From Elusimicrobia bacterium RIFOXYA12_FULL_51_18 (GTDB lineage: Bacteria; Elusimicrobiota; Elusimicrobia; Elusimicrobiales; UBA9959): DNA of 58,708 nucleotides. The translations under genes were made by a program, and so were the position numbers. Each line of letters opens with the position of its first letter. Position 1 is the first letter of the stretch. The stretch lies in NCBI GenBank assembly GCA_001800245.1, contig MGVA01000022.1:1-58708 (forward strand), in the 5' to 3' direction. Below the pieces are notes generated by a model. It saw only the letters and a program-made list of their open reading frames with translations. It did no database searches and was not told the DNA's origin. Below, piece by piece: positions 27,073 through 35,010 of this stretch.

Positions 27073-27218
27073 CTTGGCCGCCTGTTGCGCATAGCGCTGG
27101 GCCGCGTTGATGAGCATAGCTCTTAATGCGGCACGCCCATAGGTCAGTTACGGCACAGCCATAGGCTTGGCCGCCTGTTGCGCATAGCGCTTGTTACGGC
27201 ACAGCCATAGGCTTGACA
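27073..27218. repeat. Imperfect 46-bp tandem repeats related to the interior of element A
   Basis: CTTGGCCGCCTGTTGCGCATAGCGCT occurs from 27074 and again from 27166 (92 bp = 2 x 46), and TTACGGCACAGCCATAGGCTTG occurs at 27148 and 27194. The unit matches the reverse complement of element A (8667-8703) and a single copy at 41361-41383. The last copy ends in TTGACA, the -35 box of the next promoter. I see nothing else between 26899 and 27247. Confidence 0.75.
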
Positions 27219-27241
27219 TAATGATACTTATATGGTATCAT
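27213..27241 (+). promoter_or_regulatory. rrf2 promoter with a -10-overlapping operator
   Basis: TTGACA (27213-27218), 17 bp, TATCAT (27236-27241). The perfect dyad ATGATAC-N7-GTATCAT (27221-27241) covers the spacer and -10 box, an ideal site for autorepression by the Rrf2 protein. Transcription should start about seven bases after the -10 box, at the A of the ATG at 27248, and there is no Shine-Dalgarno. The mRNA is probably leaderless. Confidence 0.78.
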
Positions 27242-27247
27242 TATATT

Positions 27248-27646
27248 ATGAAACTTATAAACAGGGATGTGGATTACTCGGTGAGGGCGCTGGCCCATAT
27301 CGCCGCGAACGCCCCCGAAGTGGTGCCGGTTACCCTCATGGAGGATAAATTGGGCGTTTCCAGGCCGTTTTTGAGGAAAATACTCCAGAAGCTTAACAGG
27401 GCCGGGGTCCTGCGGTCTAAAAAAGGCCGAGGCGGAGGATTTGTTCTGGCCAGAAAACCGGACAGGATATTTTTAAGAGAGTTGATAAATATTTTCCGCG
27501 GCTCCATTGCCCTTAATGATTGCATGTTCGGCGGCAGGCTTTGTCAAAACCATAAAACCTGTCTTCTCAGGCGCAAGCTGGGAATCATAGAGAAGAATAT
27601 GCTGGCTGAAGTTGACGCAATAACTTTGAAAACTCTTATAGCCTGA
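27248..27646 (+). CDS. Rrf2-family Fe-S transcription regulator
   Basis: The 132-residue protein starts at 27248. It has a winged helix-turn-helix (VTLMEDKLGVSRPFLRKILQKLNRAGVLRSKKGRGGGF, in two parts around residues 28-66) and three cysteines, Cys92, Cys99 and Cys105, at nearly the IscR spacing, so it likely binds a [2Fe-2S] cluster. It precedes a ferredoxin-type gene by 9 bp. It probably senses redox, NO or Fe-S status and represses this operon through the dyad overlapping its -10 box. Confidence 0.92.
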   Translation: MKLINRDVDYSVRALAHIAANAPEVVPVTLMEDKLGVSRPFLRKILQKLNRAGVLRSKKGRGGGFVLARKPDRIFLRELINIFRGSIALNDCMFGGRLCQNHKTCLLRRKLGIIEKNMLAEVDAITLKTLIA

Positions 27647-27655
27647 GGTTCGTAT

Positions 27656-28534
27656 ATGAAAAAACGAAAAATAATAGAGATAGATGAAGACAAATGCGAT
27701 GGCTGCGGGCTTTGCATCCCCAACTGCCCCGAGGGGGCGTTACGGGTGATAGACGGTAAAGCGCGGCTGATAAGCGATCTCCTCTGCGACGGCCTTGGGG
27801 CCTGCCTGGGCGAATGCCCGCGGGGGGCGATAAAGGTTGCGGAGAGGGCCGCGGAAGAGTATGACGAGAGAAAGGTTATGGAGAATATGGTAAAGCAAGG
27901 CGCAAATACCGTTCACGCGCATCTTAAACATCTGAAAAACCATGGGTTGACGGACTTTCTGGCGCAGGCGGTGGATTTTTTGAAGGAAAAAGGCATCGCA
28001 AATCCGTTGGAGGAAGATATGAAAAATAATCACAAATCGTCCGGGGGCGGGGAATCTCCCTGCGGCTGTCCGGGGGCGCGGGAAATGTCTTTTGAGGCCG
28101 CCGACGCAAGCGGTGAAGCCGGCGGCGGCAAAGCCGCTGAAATAAAATCCTGTCTGCGCCAATGGCCGGTGCAGCTGCACCTGGTTTCTCCTATGGCGCC
28201 GTACTTTCAAAAAGCCGATGTGGTACTGGCCGCCGATTGCGTAGCTTACGCTTACGGCAATTTTCACAATGAATTCCTGAAAGGCAGGGCGCTGGCCATC
28301 GCCTGTCCCAAGCTTGACGAACGGCAGGAAGATTATATCGAGAAGATAACAGCCCTTATAGACGAAGCCAGGATCAATACGCTTACCGTTATGACCATGG
28401 AGGTCCCGTGCTGCATGGGTCTGTTGAATATGGTGAAGTTGGTTATGCGCGGGGCCAAGCGCAGGGTTCCCGTCAAGCACATTATCGTAGGTATGCGGGG
28501 CGGGATAAAAAGCGAAGAATGGCTCTCCGACTAG
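27656..28534 (+). CDS. Ferredoxin-domain protein with 2x[4Fe-4S] and a conserved C-terminal domain
   Basis: In this 292-residue protein, residues 10-62 hold a ferredoxin domain: CDGCGLCIPNCP, and CDGLGACLGECP for the second cluster. A helical segment and a Cys-containing linker (PCGCPG) follow. The C-terminal half (about 165-290) has VLAADCVAYAYG, LAIACPKLD and EVPCCMGL, with further conserved cysteines. Such proteins occur next to Rrf2 regulators in anaerobes and are thought to act in redox or nitrosative stress. The exact reaction is not known to me. Confidence 0.88.
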   Translation: MKKRKIIEIDEDKCDGCGLCIPNCPEGALRVIDGKARLISDLLCDGLGACLGECPRGAIKVAERAAEEYDERKVMENMVKQGANTVHAHLKHLKNHGLTDFLAQAVDFLKEKGIANPLEEDMKNNHKSSGGGESPCGCPGAREMSFEAADASGEAGGGKAAEIKSCLRQWPVQLHLVSPMAPYFQKADVVLAADCVAYAYGNFHNEFLKGRALAIACPKLDERQEDYIEKITALIDEARINTLTVMTMEVPCCMGLLNMVKLVMRGAKRRVPVKHIIVGMRGGIKSEEWLSD

Positions 28535-28601
28535 CCCTCTAATCCGAAAAATTCCCCCGCCGGTCCTCCGGCGGATGTTTTCCAGCCCGGTATCTTATCG
28601 A

Positions 28602-28641
28602 TAATATTTTCATTTGAAAATATGTATTTCAAATGAAAATG
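28602..28641. promoter_or_regulatory. Second copy of the paired palindromic activator site
   Basis: ATATTTTCATTTGAAAATAT is followed after one base by TATTTCAAATGAAAATGT, the same paired dyad as at 14354-14394. A third partial half-site, AAATGAAAATCA, lies at 28691. The site sits about 85-125 bp upstream of the -24/-12 box. Confidence 0.62.
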
Positions 28642-28725
28642 TTTTGTCGCATGGCCGCCCTTCGTAACCCCCTGTAAAACGATAATTGCCAAATGAAAAT
28701 CAGTACAACCGGTTACAACGCCGTG

Positions 28726-28742
28726 TTGGCATAAAAATTGCT
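28726..28742 (+). promoter_or_regulatory. Second sigma-54 -24/-12 promoter
   Basis: TTGGCATAAAAATTGCT is identical to 14476-14492, with the same following CTGTATGG. It lies about 40 bp upstream of the ATG of a 46-residue peptide gene. Confidence 0.74.
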
Positions 28743-28782
28743 CTGTATGGCGCGTAAGTAAACCGGAAGAGGAGAAAACAAA

Positions 28783-28923
28783 ATGAAAAACAAACTGATA
28801 AACGCGGTGGTAACGGCCGGTATAGCGGTATTGCTGATCGCGGCCGCTTCAAAAACGGGTGCTAATGGCGTTCCAGGCGCAAAAAATGCGGGTGCCGCCA
28901 TGCTGATCGTTGCCGTACGGTAA
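28783..28923 (+). CDS. 46-residue secreted peptide, possibly a truncated paralogue of the 14554 gene
   Basis: The peptide has AGGAG ten bases before its ATG and a signal-peptide-like N-terminus (NAVVTAGIAVLLIAAA). The short remainder contains GAKNAGAAMLIVAV. The 14554 product has GAAKNVIMENLFIAV at the same place, so the two genes look paralogous, with this copy stopping early at VR. It is either a genuine small secreted peptide or the decayed 5' end of a duplicated gene. The strong promoter and ribosome site argue that it is still expressed. Confidence 0.6.
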   Translation: MKNKLINAVVTAGIAVLLIAAASKTGANGVPGAKNAGAAMLIVAVR

Positions 28924-28935
28924 CCGTATAACGGC

Positions 28936-28957
28936 GGCCCTAACCCCGGTTAGGGCC
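28936..28957. other. Perfect GC-rich hairpin after the 46-residue peptide gene
   Basis: GGCCCTAACC / GGTTAGGGCC with a CC loop forms a 10-bp perfect stem starting 12 bp after the stop. No T-run follows, so it may be an mRNA-stabilising or processing structure rather than a classical terminator. Confidence 0.55.
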
Positions 28958-28984
28958 AAAGGCGCTTCCGCCGGGAGTGATTTT

Positions 28985-29122
28985 ATGCAAAACTATACTT
29001 ATGATGTTCCTTGTGCTTCGTGGGATTTGCCCCCAGAGTATCTATGGCCGCACCTTAATCCGGTGCAGTCAGGGGAAGTAAAAACTATTTTGCTTCTCCT
29101 TTTTACTCTCGCTCAAGCTTAA
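28985..29122 (+). CDS. Possible 45-residue ORF
   Basis: An ATG at 28985 with GGGAG upstream opens a 45-codon frame (begins MQNYTYDVPCASWDLPP, ends LLLLFTLAQA). No family is recognised and coding character is weak. It is listed because it fills an otherwise empty stretch between the sigma-54-driven peptide and the methyltransferase. Confidence 0.25.
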   Translation: MQNYTYDVPCASWDLPPEYLWPHLNPVQSGEVKTILLLLFTLAQA

Positions 29123-29160
29123 TGGGAAAGGCCAAACCAAACTATCGGAGGGAATAGAAT

Positions 29161-29820
29161 ATGCAAATTTCAAAGTCTACCTGGACCGAATTCTTCTCAA
29201 ATGCAAGACAAGCCTATAATGACTTTCCAGAAGCAACTTTGCTTAGGTTCCTTCCTGATGTCTCCAAAGGATATGCTCTCGATGTCGGGGCCGGACTTGG
29301 GCAGAATTCCGTCTTTCTTGCGCAGCAAGGCTTTAGTGTGGAAGCTCTTGAAAAAGATCCGGACATCGCTGTCGAATGCAAAGAAAAACTGGCCAGAGAA
29401 AACTTAAATATTAAAATCATCACCGCCTCAATTGAGAATCAGGAATTGGAAGAAAACAAATATTCATTAATTGTAGCTGCCTGGGTTTTCCAATTTATTT
29501 CACCGAAAAATGTACTACCTGTTCTGAAAAAATTGGAAAAATCTCTTGTCCCCGGTGGATTTTTGTATATCGGCACTTTTTCAACCCAAGGGATAGACTA
29601 TACAAGTGTGCAATCAGGTCTTAACGGCGAAGACAAAAATACTGTTAAACTTAGTAATGGGCTAATGATGCATTACTTCGAGCATGGTGAACTTGAAAAA
29701 GAACTAGCTCATCTCGAAGATATAATTTCCATTTCCGGGACATTAAGAGATTATACGCATGGCGAACCGCATACACATGGGATTATAGAAATCGTAAGAA
29801 GAAAACCATCCTTTAAATGA
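29161..29820 (+). CDS. SAM-dependent methyltransferase (TehB-like), AT-rich
   Basis: The 219-residue protein has GGAGGG before the ATG. Motif I is ALDVGAGLGQNSVFLA, EALEKDPD follows motif I, and LIVAAWVFQFISPKNVLPV and LVPGGFLYIGTF follow: a class I methyltransferase of the TehB/Methyltransf_11 group. Codon usage is clearly more AT-rich than in the flanking genes, suggesting recent acquisition. The substrate is unknown. Confidence 0.82.
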   Translation: MQISKSTWTEFFSNARQAYNDFPEATLLRFLPDVSKGYALDVGAGLGQNSVFLAQQGFSVEALEKDPDIAVECKEKLARENLNIKIITASIENQELEENKYSLIVAAWVFQFISPKNVLPVLKKLEKSLVPGGFLYIGTFSTQGIDYTSVQSGLNGEDKNTVKLSNGLMMHYFEHGELEKELAHLEDIISISGTLRDYTHGEPHTHGIIEIVRRKPSFK

Positions 29821-29882
29821 ATGGTTGGGTCAAAGAACTGACAACGCAAGTAAACAACCTAATCGGATACGGGGCATAACTT

Positions 29883-30416
29883 ATGACACCATCATTATTC
29901 AAAGCCGAATGGAGCACTCTCCTGATCCTCTCTACTATTGTGCTTTCTATAGTTCTTCTGACCGCGTCTTTTTTCTTACTGAAGACCTTCAGCGTTCCCG
30001 CGACAGGAACAAGGATTATGGGGGTGTTGGTCCTGATAACCCTGTTTGTGACCATGATCCTCTCATACCTGCTGTCTCCTCAAGGCTATTCTATAGGGGA
30101 AGAAAGCCTGACCATCGTTAGACAATTAAAGCCGATAACTATTCCCCTTGTGGATATTACCGAGGTGGAGGGCCCGACCCCCGGGCTGACGTATGGCTCC
30201 ATACGACTGTTGGGCAACGACGGCCTGTGGGGGCGCTACGGAAAGTATCAGAGTGCCAGGCTGGGCCCTTATTACCTATACGTGAGAAGCGGCAAAAACC
30301 CGGTTTTGGTACAGGGCCCGCAAAAATATGTGGTCGGCCCGGAGCGTCCGCAGGAATTTGTGAAAACTCTGAACCAGGCGATTGCCGCCGCAAAAGCCAG
30401 GAGGAACGTTAAATGA
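29883..30416 (+). CDS. Membrane protein with a bacterial PH-like domain
   Basis: This 177-residue protein has two N-terminal membrane helices (about 11-33 and 43-62). A cytoplasmic beta-rich domain (GYSIGEESLTIVRQLKPITIPLVDI..., ending in EFVKTLNQAIAAAKA) matches the bacterial PH_10-type pattern. Its stop overlaps the next ATG (ATGA), so it is coupled to the hydrolase gene. The role is unknown. Confidence 0.75.
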   Translation: MTPSLFKAEWSTLLILSTIVLSIVLLTASFFLLKTFSVPATGTRIMGVLVLITLFVTMILSYLLSPQGYSIGEESLTIVRQLKPITIPLVDITEVEGPTPGLTYGSIRLLGNDGLWGRYGKYQSARLGPYYLYVRSGKNPVLVQGPQKYVVGPERPQEFVKTLNQAIAAAKARRNVK

Positions 30417-31492
30417 AATTGATAGCTTTTGTCTTTTTAACCGGCTTGCTCTCGTCAGTTTGCAGCGCGAACGATGTTCAAAGTTTAAAATCCTTCGCTG
30501 GCTATCGCCTGGATTACGAAATAGACTATCCCACGGACAAAAACATCTCAAGGGTCGTGGTTTTGATACATGGCTCCGGACCGCAGGATATGAAGGAGGA
30601 CCTCAGTGCGGTTTCCGCACCGGGAACAAAGAACTACTTCTTCACGGACCTAGCTAAAGCCCTTACCTCCAGGGGTTTTGCCGTTCTGCGCTACAATAAA
30701 AGAATGTATCAGTTATACGAACAACTAAAGAAAGACCCGGCTTTCGCGAAAACCTCGAAGTTTAAAAAGCTTTCCCGCAATCAGCTTAACGCTATTATAA
30801 AGGACGCCGAAACTTTCGTCGGATTCGCGGCAAAAAATTTTCCAAAGGCTAAGGTGTACTTGCTCGGGCATAGCGAGGGGGCCAATGTTTCCCTGCAGGT
30901 AGCCGACAAAAGTAAATTTGTGGAGGGTGTGGCGCTTATAGGATTCATTACGCAGGGGCGGGACACCGTCATCTTTGATCAGATAGTAAATCGTCCCCTC
31001 CAGTACTTTGATTCTTTGGACACGGACCGGAACGGCGTCTTGACCCGGGAGGAATTAAGCGGGAAAGAACCTGTCGCGAAAAGTATCTCCGGTCAGATGG
31101 CAATCCTCGACCTCAATAAGAACGGGTTTTTGGAACGCTCAGAATTTATGGGCGGGAATCTGAGCAATATCTTGCTGGATGCCTCTAACGCTATTGAGTG
31201 GAGACAAGAGGAAGCGGCGCTAAAAAGACCTGCAACTATAATACAGGAGGCCGCTTTCGATATCTCATTCTTCCAGGGTGAGTTGGACAACCAGACTCCC
31301 TCCTATAACGCCAAAGCGATACAACTGGCGAACACTCTGAAATGGAAAAAGACAAATCTGCACTTCAGGTTTTTTGAGGGGCTGGGGCACGCCCTGGACA
31401 AGAGAACAGACTACATGGATCTGATTTTCAAGCCGGCCGATCAGCAGGCGCTGTCAGTGTTGGCCGCCGACCTGGATTCTCGCTGGAAATAA
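30413..31492 (+). CDS. Secreted alpha/beta hydrolase with an inserted EF-hand pair
   Basis: The 359-residue protein has a signal peptide (1-19, ...SSVCSA). The hydrolase core has VVVLIHGSGP for the oxyanion region, nucleophile Ser154 in LLGHSEGANVS, Asp292 in FFQGELDNQTP and His326 in GLGHALD. Between core strands lie two canonical 12-residue EF-hand loops, DTDRNGVLTREE (203-214) and DLNKNGFLERSE (233-244), in the cap position. Ca2+ therefore probably stabilises or gates the lid. The substrate is unknown. Confidence 0.85.
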   Translation: MKLIAFVFLTGLLSSVCSANDVQSLKSFAGYRLDYEIDYPTDKNISRVVVLIHGSGPQDMKEDLSAVSAPGTKNYFFTDLAKALTSRGFAVLRYNKRMYQLYEQLKKDPAFAKTSKFKKLSRNQLNAIIKDAETFVGFAAKNFPKAKVYLLGHSEGANVSLQVADKSKFVEGVALIGFITQGRDTVIFDQIVNRPLQYFDSLDTDRNGVLTREELSGKEPVAKSISGQMAILDLNKNGFLERSEFMGGNLSNILLDASNAIEWRQEEAALKRPATIIQEAAFDISFFQGELDNQTPSYNAKAIQLANTLKWKKTNLHFRFFEGLGHALDKRTDYMDLIFKPADQQALSVLAADLDSRWK

Positions 31493-31496
31493 TTCG

Positions 31497-31656
31497 CTAA
31501 CACTTCCTTTCCGGGGTCCTCAGAAAACGGAAAATCGTGGCGACATAGACATTGAAAGTGTCGGCTATCTCATGGGCGGCTTTTCCCTCCTCAATCAACC
31601 GTGGCGCCAGCTTAAGTTGTTCGGGATTAAGCTTGGGCGGCCGCCCAAAGCGCACT
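31497..31656 (-). pseudogene. Remnant of a serine recombinase (resolvase/invertase), C-terminal HTH only
   Basis: The minus strand reads KVRFGRPPKLNPEQLKLAPR, then LIEEGKAAHEIADTFNVYVA and TIFR, and stops. This is the C-terminal helix-turn-helix of Hin/Tn3-type serine recombinases. The catalytic domain is absent and an in-frame stop lies just upstream, so about 50 codons remain. It marks past mobile-element activity. The rest of 31657-31825 shows no feature. Confidence 0.8.
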
Positions 31657-31825
31657 TTCCCGCATTTTTAAATTCCCCCTCCCTGTGGGGACGCACTTGA
31701 ATCAGCGCAGATAGTGCGCCTTTTTTGTAGAATACGTATTATGGATTAGGGTTAAAACGCATGTTTGACAGTGTTGCTGGAAAGTGGTAAATTTGTATCT
31801 GCAACCGTTTTTCAAGGGGATTTAA

Positions 31826-32614
31826 ATGAAAAAAATATCAATTCTGTTCGTTTTTTCCGTTTTCCAGGCCGCCGCGCTGGCGGCGCAAACCGGGCCGGCG
31901 TTTTCGCAATTGGGCGCCATGTCCCTGGCAGCGAAATCAGATATCGGGCTAATGCTTCCGGATGCGTCCGCCGTCCCGCGGATTAAAAAGATTCTTATAA
32001 TATTTGATACTCAAACCGGACGGTCTCATGCCGTGACACCTGTCAGTGGAGGATTTATCTATGCCTCCAATGGGCAATTTGTCCCCGCGGTTTATAACGG
32101 TAGCGGATATATTCTGCAAACAGGTCAATATTGGCCGATTGTCGGCGGACAGCGCGGTATGCGCGGCGTTAATCCCCCCGCAGAGGGCCGCTGGGGCGCC
32201 ATATTGAAAAAAACTTTGGCCTATGGGATATTTACCGAGGATGACGGCGAAATTCCAGCCAGCAGGTACCTTCAGGACATCGCGGGACCTAATGACGGTT
32301 CGCATAAAGCTGATTATTTCAGCGTCTGGGGCTATACAAATATGGAAGGCGCGTTTTTCCCGGATTTCGTAACCATGGTTTCGGAAAACTGGGAGGTAAC
32401 TCCGGATGGCAACTGGCGCATAGACCAGTGGCTCCACTGGGTGGGCCTTGACGGCGTGGCGCAGAAAGCTACGCACGCGGTGATAACCGAGGCCATGAAA
32501 GGACAGATCCTGGATATGCAGACGGAAACGCTTGCCGGCGGGGACCCCCGTGCGGTAGAAAACCGCAACGGCCTTATAGAGAAATGGTATCTCTATTCCC
32601 CGGTAAAGCGCTGA
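31826..32614 (+). CDS. Secreted protein of unknown function
   Basis: The 262-residue protein has AAGGGG before the ATG and a signal peptide (MKKISILFVFSVFQAAALAA|Q). The mature part contains many aromatic and Gly residues (FIYASNGQFVPAVYNGSGYI, YFSVWGYTNMEGAFFPDF, NWRIDQWLHWVGLDG) and looks like a globular exported domain. No family or catalytic motif is recognised. Confidence 0.75.
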   Translation: MKKISILFVFSVFQAAALAAQTGPAFSQLGAMSLAAKSDIGLMLPDASAVPRIKKILIIFDTQTGRSHAVTPVSGGFIYASNGQFVPAVYNGSGYILQTGQYWPIVGGQRGMRGVNPPAEGRWGAILKKTLAYGIFTEDDGEIPASRYLQDIAGPNDGSHKADYFSVWGYTNMEGAFFPDFVTMVSENWEVTPDGNWRIDQWLHWVGLDGVAQKATHAVITEAMKGQILDMQTETLAGGDPRAVENRNGLIEKWYLYSPVKR

Positions 32615-32644
32615 CAGCTTAAAATTTAAATCATGCCGGTTGAG

Positions 32645-32680
32645 AAAATCCCATGGGCTTATGCTCATGGGATTTTTTTT
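32645..32680 (+). terminator. Terminator between convergent genes
   Basis: Stem AAATCCCATG / CATGGGATTT with a 10-nt loop and eight T on the plus side, 30 bp after the stop of the 31826 gene. Confidence 0.85.
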
Positions 32681-32716
32681 GGTAATAGGACGGGAAGCTT
32701 TCGCTGAAGATGTCTA

Positions 32717-33943
32717 TCATCTGTCGCAGGAGGAGAAGGCCAGGCAGGCGTTATTCCCTCCGAAGCCCATGGAGTAGGAGAGCGCGGCTCCTACTGGAAT
32801 GCGTCGCGCCTTGTTGGGGACATAGTCCAGGTCGCAATCCGGGTCCGGATTTTCAAGATTGATGGTGGGGGGGACTACTCCATTTGCCACTGCCAGGGCG
32901 CAGACGGCAGCCTCGATCCCTCCCGCAGCGCCCAGCAGGTGGCCGGTCATGGATTTGGTGGAGCTTATGGCGACTTTCCCGGCGCGTTCCCCCAAGGCCG
33001 TTTTGACCGCGCTGGTTTCCGCTCGGTCTCCGGCCCTGGTTCCGGTGCCGTGCGCGTTGATATAGTCTATCTCTTCGGGCGTCAGGCCCGCATCCTCCAG
33101 CGTCAGCCGGATGGCGCGTGCCAGGCCCTCGCCGTTTTCCGGAACCCCGGTAAGGCTGTAGGCGTCGCAGGTCGCGCCGAAGCCCCGCAGCTCGCAATAC
33201 GCTTTGGCTCCGCGCGATTTGGCGTGCGTTTCGGACTCAAGCACCAGCATCCCCGCGCCTTCGCCGATAACGATGCCGTCCCTGTCCCTGTCGAAAGGGC
33301 GGCAGGCGCGTGCCGGTTCTTCGATGCGGCGCGACAGGATGCCGGTGGCCTCGAACATCGCCATGCAGAAGGGGGTCAGGCAGGCCTCCGTGCCTCCCGC
33401 GAGCATTATGTCCGTGCGGCCGCGGCGAATGGATTCGAAGGCCAGCCCTATGGCCTGGGTGGAGGACGAGCAGGCCGCCGATACGAATAGTCCGGGCCCG
33501 CGCAGACGGAAGCGATGCGATAATATCCCGGCCAGATTCCCTGCGGTAGTGTAGGGAGAGGCTTTCGAATCTACGGCTCCTGGGCCGGCCTCGATAAAAC
33601 GGGTGTGAAATCCTTCCAGAAGTTCCGCGGCGCCGCGCGAAGAGCCGATAACGACTCCGGCCCGGTCATTGTCCGCCTTCTCCAGCCCCGCATCTTCAAA
33701 GGCCCGGTGCGCGGCGGCCAGGGCGAACCGGGATGATAGATCGAGTTGGAGATCTCTGGGCGAGAACACTCCATCTGGGAGCCGCCCCGCCTCCGCGCCG
33801 ATGGGAACGGGCGAGGCCTCAAGCCGTCCGACCCGGGCGGCAAAGCAGCGGCCGGCAATCAGGTTATCCCAGAACGCGCGGCGGTCCCGGCCCAGCGAGC
33901 AGATGGGGCCGAGCCCTGTGACCAGAACGCGTGGGATCGACAT
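32717..33943 (-). CDS. 3-Oxoacyl-ACP synthase (KAS II/FabF-like) beside the biotin genes
   Basis: The 408-residue enzyme has the Cys-His-His triad: Cys158 in VSAACSSS, His298 in NAHGTGT and His335 in TKSMTGHLLGAAGG. It also has the family end GFGGNNACL. It condenses acyl-ACP with malonyl-ACP. It is divergent from bioBFDA across an 86-bp gap, which suggests, without proof, a dedicated role in making the pimeloyl moiety; a general FabF copy is the alternative. There is no clear Shine-Dalgarno. Confidence 0.9.
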   Translation of the reverse strand: MSIPRVLVTGLGPICSLGRDRRAFWDNLIAGRCFAARVGRLEASPVPIGAEAGRLPDGVFSPRDLQLDLSSRFALAAAHRAFEDAGLEKADNDRAGVVIGSSRGAAELLEGFHTRFIEAGPGAVDSKASPYTTAGNLAGILSHRFRLRGPGLFVSAACSSSTQAIGLAFESIRRGRTDIMLAGGTEACLTPFCMAMFEATGILSRRIEEPARACRPFDRDRDGIVIGEGAGMLVLESETHAKSRGAKAYCELRGFGATCDAYSLTGVPENGEGLARAIRLTLEDAGLTPEEIDYINAHGTGTRAGDRAETSAVKTALGERAGKVAISSTKSMTGHLLGAAGGIEAAVCALAVANGVVPPTINLENPDPDCDLDYVPNKARRIPVGAALSYSMGFGGNNACLAFSSCDR

Positions 33944-33993
33944 GAGAGCATTGTATAATACGCCGTGGATGAATTCAATCGCCGGATGTAAGA

Positions 33994-34023
33994 TTGACTA
34001 TGGGAATGGCATAATGGGATAAT
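33994..34023 (+). promoter_or_regulatory. Probable bioB promoter; transcript likely leaderless
   Basis: TTGACT (33994-33999), 18 bp, GATAAT (34018-34023). The predicted start is about base 34030, the A of the bioB ATG, and no Shine-Dalgarno is present. No BirA-type operator was recognised. Confidence 0.5.
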
Positions 34024-34029
34024 ATTTTT

Positions 34030-35010
34030 ATGAAGAAATCAATGAAAAGCCTTCCGGGTACGGTTCGCCACGACTGGACGTTGCAGGAGATAGAGGAGCT
34101 CTACGCGAGCAGCCTTCCGGACCTGGTTTTTTACGCTCAGCAGGCACTGCGCGCCCATCATGACCCGAACAAGGTCCAGATGTGCGCCCTTTTAAGCATC
34201 AAGACCGGAGGCTGTCCGGAAAACTGCGGCTATTGCTCCCAGAGCACGCATCACGGGGCCGCATCCGCCGGAACGGCGCTCATGGATACCGAGGAAGTGC
34301 TGCGCCGCGCGGCCCAGGCTAAGGCGGACGGGGCCAACCGCATCTGCATGGGCGCGGCCTGGCGCGAAGTTCAGGATGGCCCGGATTTTGAAAGGGTCCT
34401 GGACATGGTCCGCCGCATTTCGGCCATGGGTTTGGAGACCTGCTGTACCCTGGGGATGCTGACGCAGCGCCAGGCGGAGCGGCTCGCCGAGGCCGGACTT
34501 GTCTCCTATAATCATAACCTGGACACTTCCCCGGAATACTACGCGAACATCGTCAGCACGCGGACATATGAGGACAGGCTCCCCACGCTCGCGCATGTGC
34601 GCAAGGCCGGCATTTCGGTGTGCTGCGGCGGGATCATCGGTATGGGCGAGAGCCTGCGCGACCGGCTGCGTCTCCTGCAGGAACTGTCCTCCCAGACCCC
34701 GCACCCGGATTCCGTGCCGATCAATATGCTGGTGCGCGTAAAGGGGACGCCCCTGGCGGAGGCGCGGGAAGTGGACCCTTTTGAACTCGTGCGCATGTTC
34801 GCGCTGACCCGCATTCTGATCCCCAAGGCTTATGTCCGCATAAGCGCCGGCCGCGCGGAGCTCAGCCGCGAGGTCCAGGCGCTCTGTTTCCTCGCCGGGG
34901 CCAACTCCGTTTTCTCCGGAGAGAAGCTGCTCACCACCCCCAACCCCTGTTCGGATGAGGATAGAGAGCTTTTTAAGGCCCTCAAGCTGTCCGCCGGTCC
35001 GAAGCGATGA
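34030..35010 (+). CDS. bioB: Biotin synthase
   Basis: The 326-residue radical SAM enzyme inserts sulfur into dethiobiotin. Cys62, Cys66 and Cys69 in GGCPENCGYCSQS bind the catalytic [4Fe-4S] cluster. Further family motifs are GANRICMGAAWRE, YNHNLDTSPEYY, GGIIGMGE and RISAGR; the Arg of RISAGR coordinates the auxiliary [2Fe-2S] cluster. It is the first gene of bioBFDA, with a 4-bp overlap with bioF. Confidence 0.97.
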   Translation: MKKSMKSLPGTVRHDWTLQEIEELYASSLPDLVFYAQQALRAHHDPNKVQMCALLSIKTGGCPENCGYCSQSTHHGAASAGTALMDTEEVLRRAAQAKADGANRICMGAAWREVQDGPDFERVLDMVRRISAMGLETCCTLGMLTQRQAERLAEAGLVSYNHNLDTSPEYYANIVSTRTYEDRLPTLAHVRKAGISVCCGGIIGMGESLRDRLRLLQELSSQTPHPDSVPINMLVRVKGTPLAEAREVDPFELVRMFALTRILIPKAYVRISAGRAELSREVQALCFLAGANSVFSGEKLLTTPNPCSDEDRELFKALKLSAGPKR

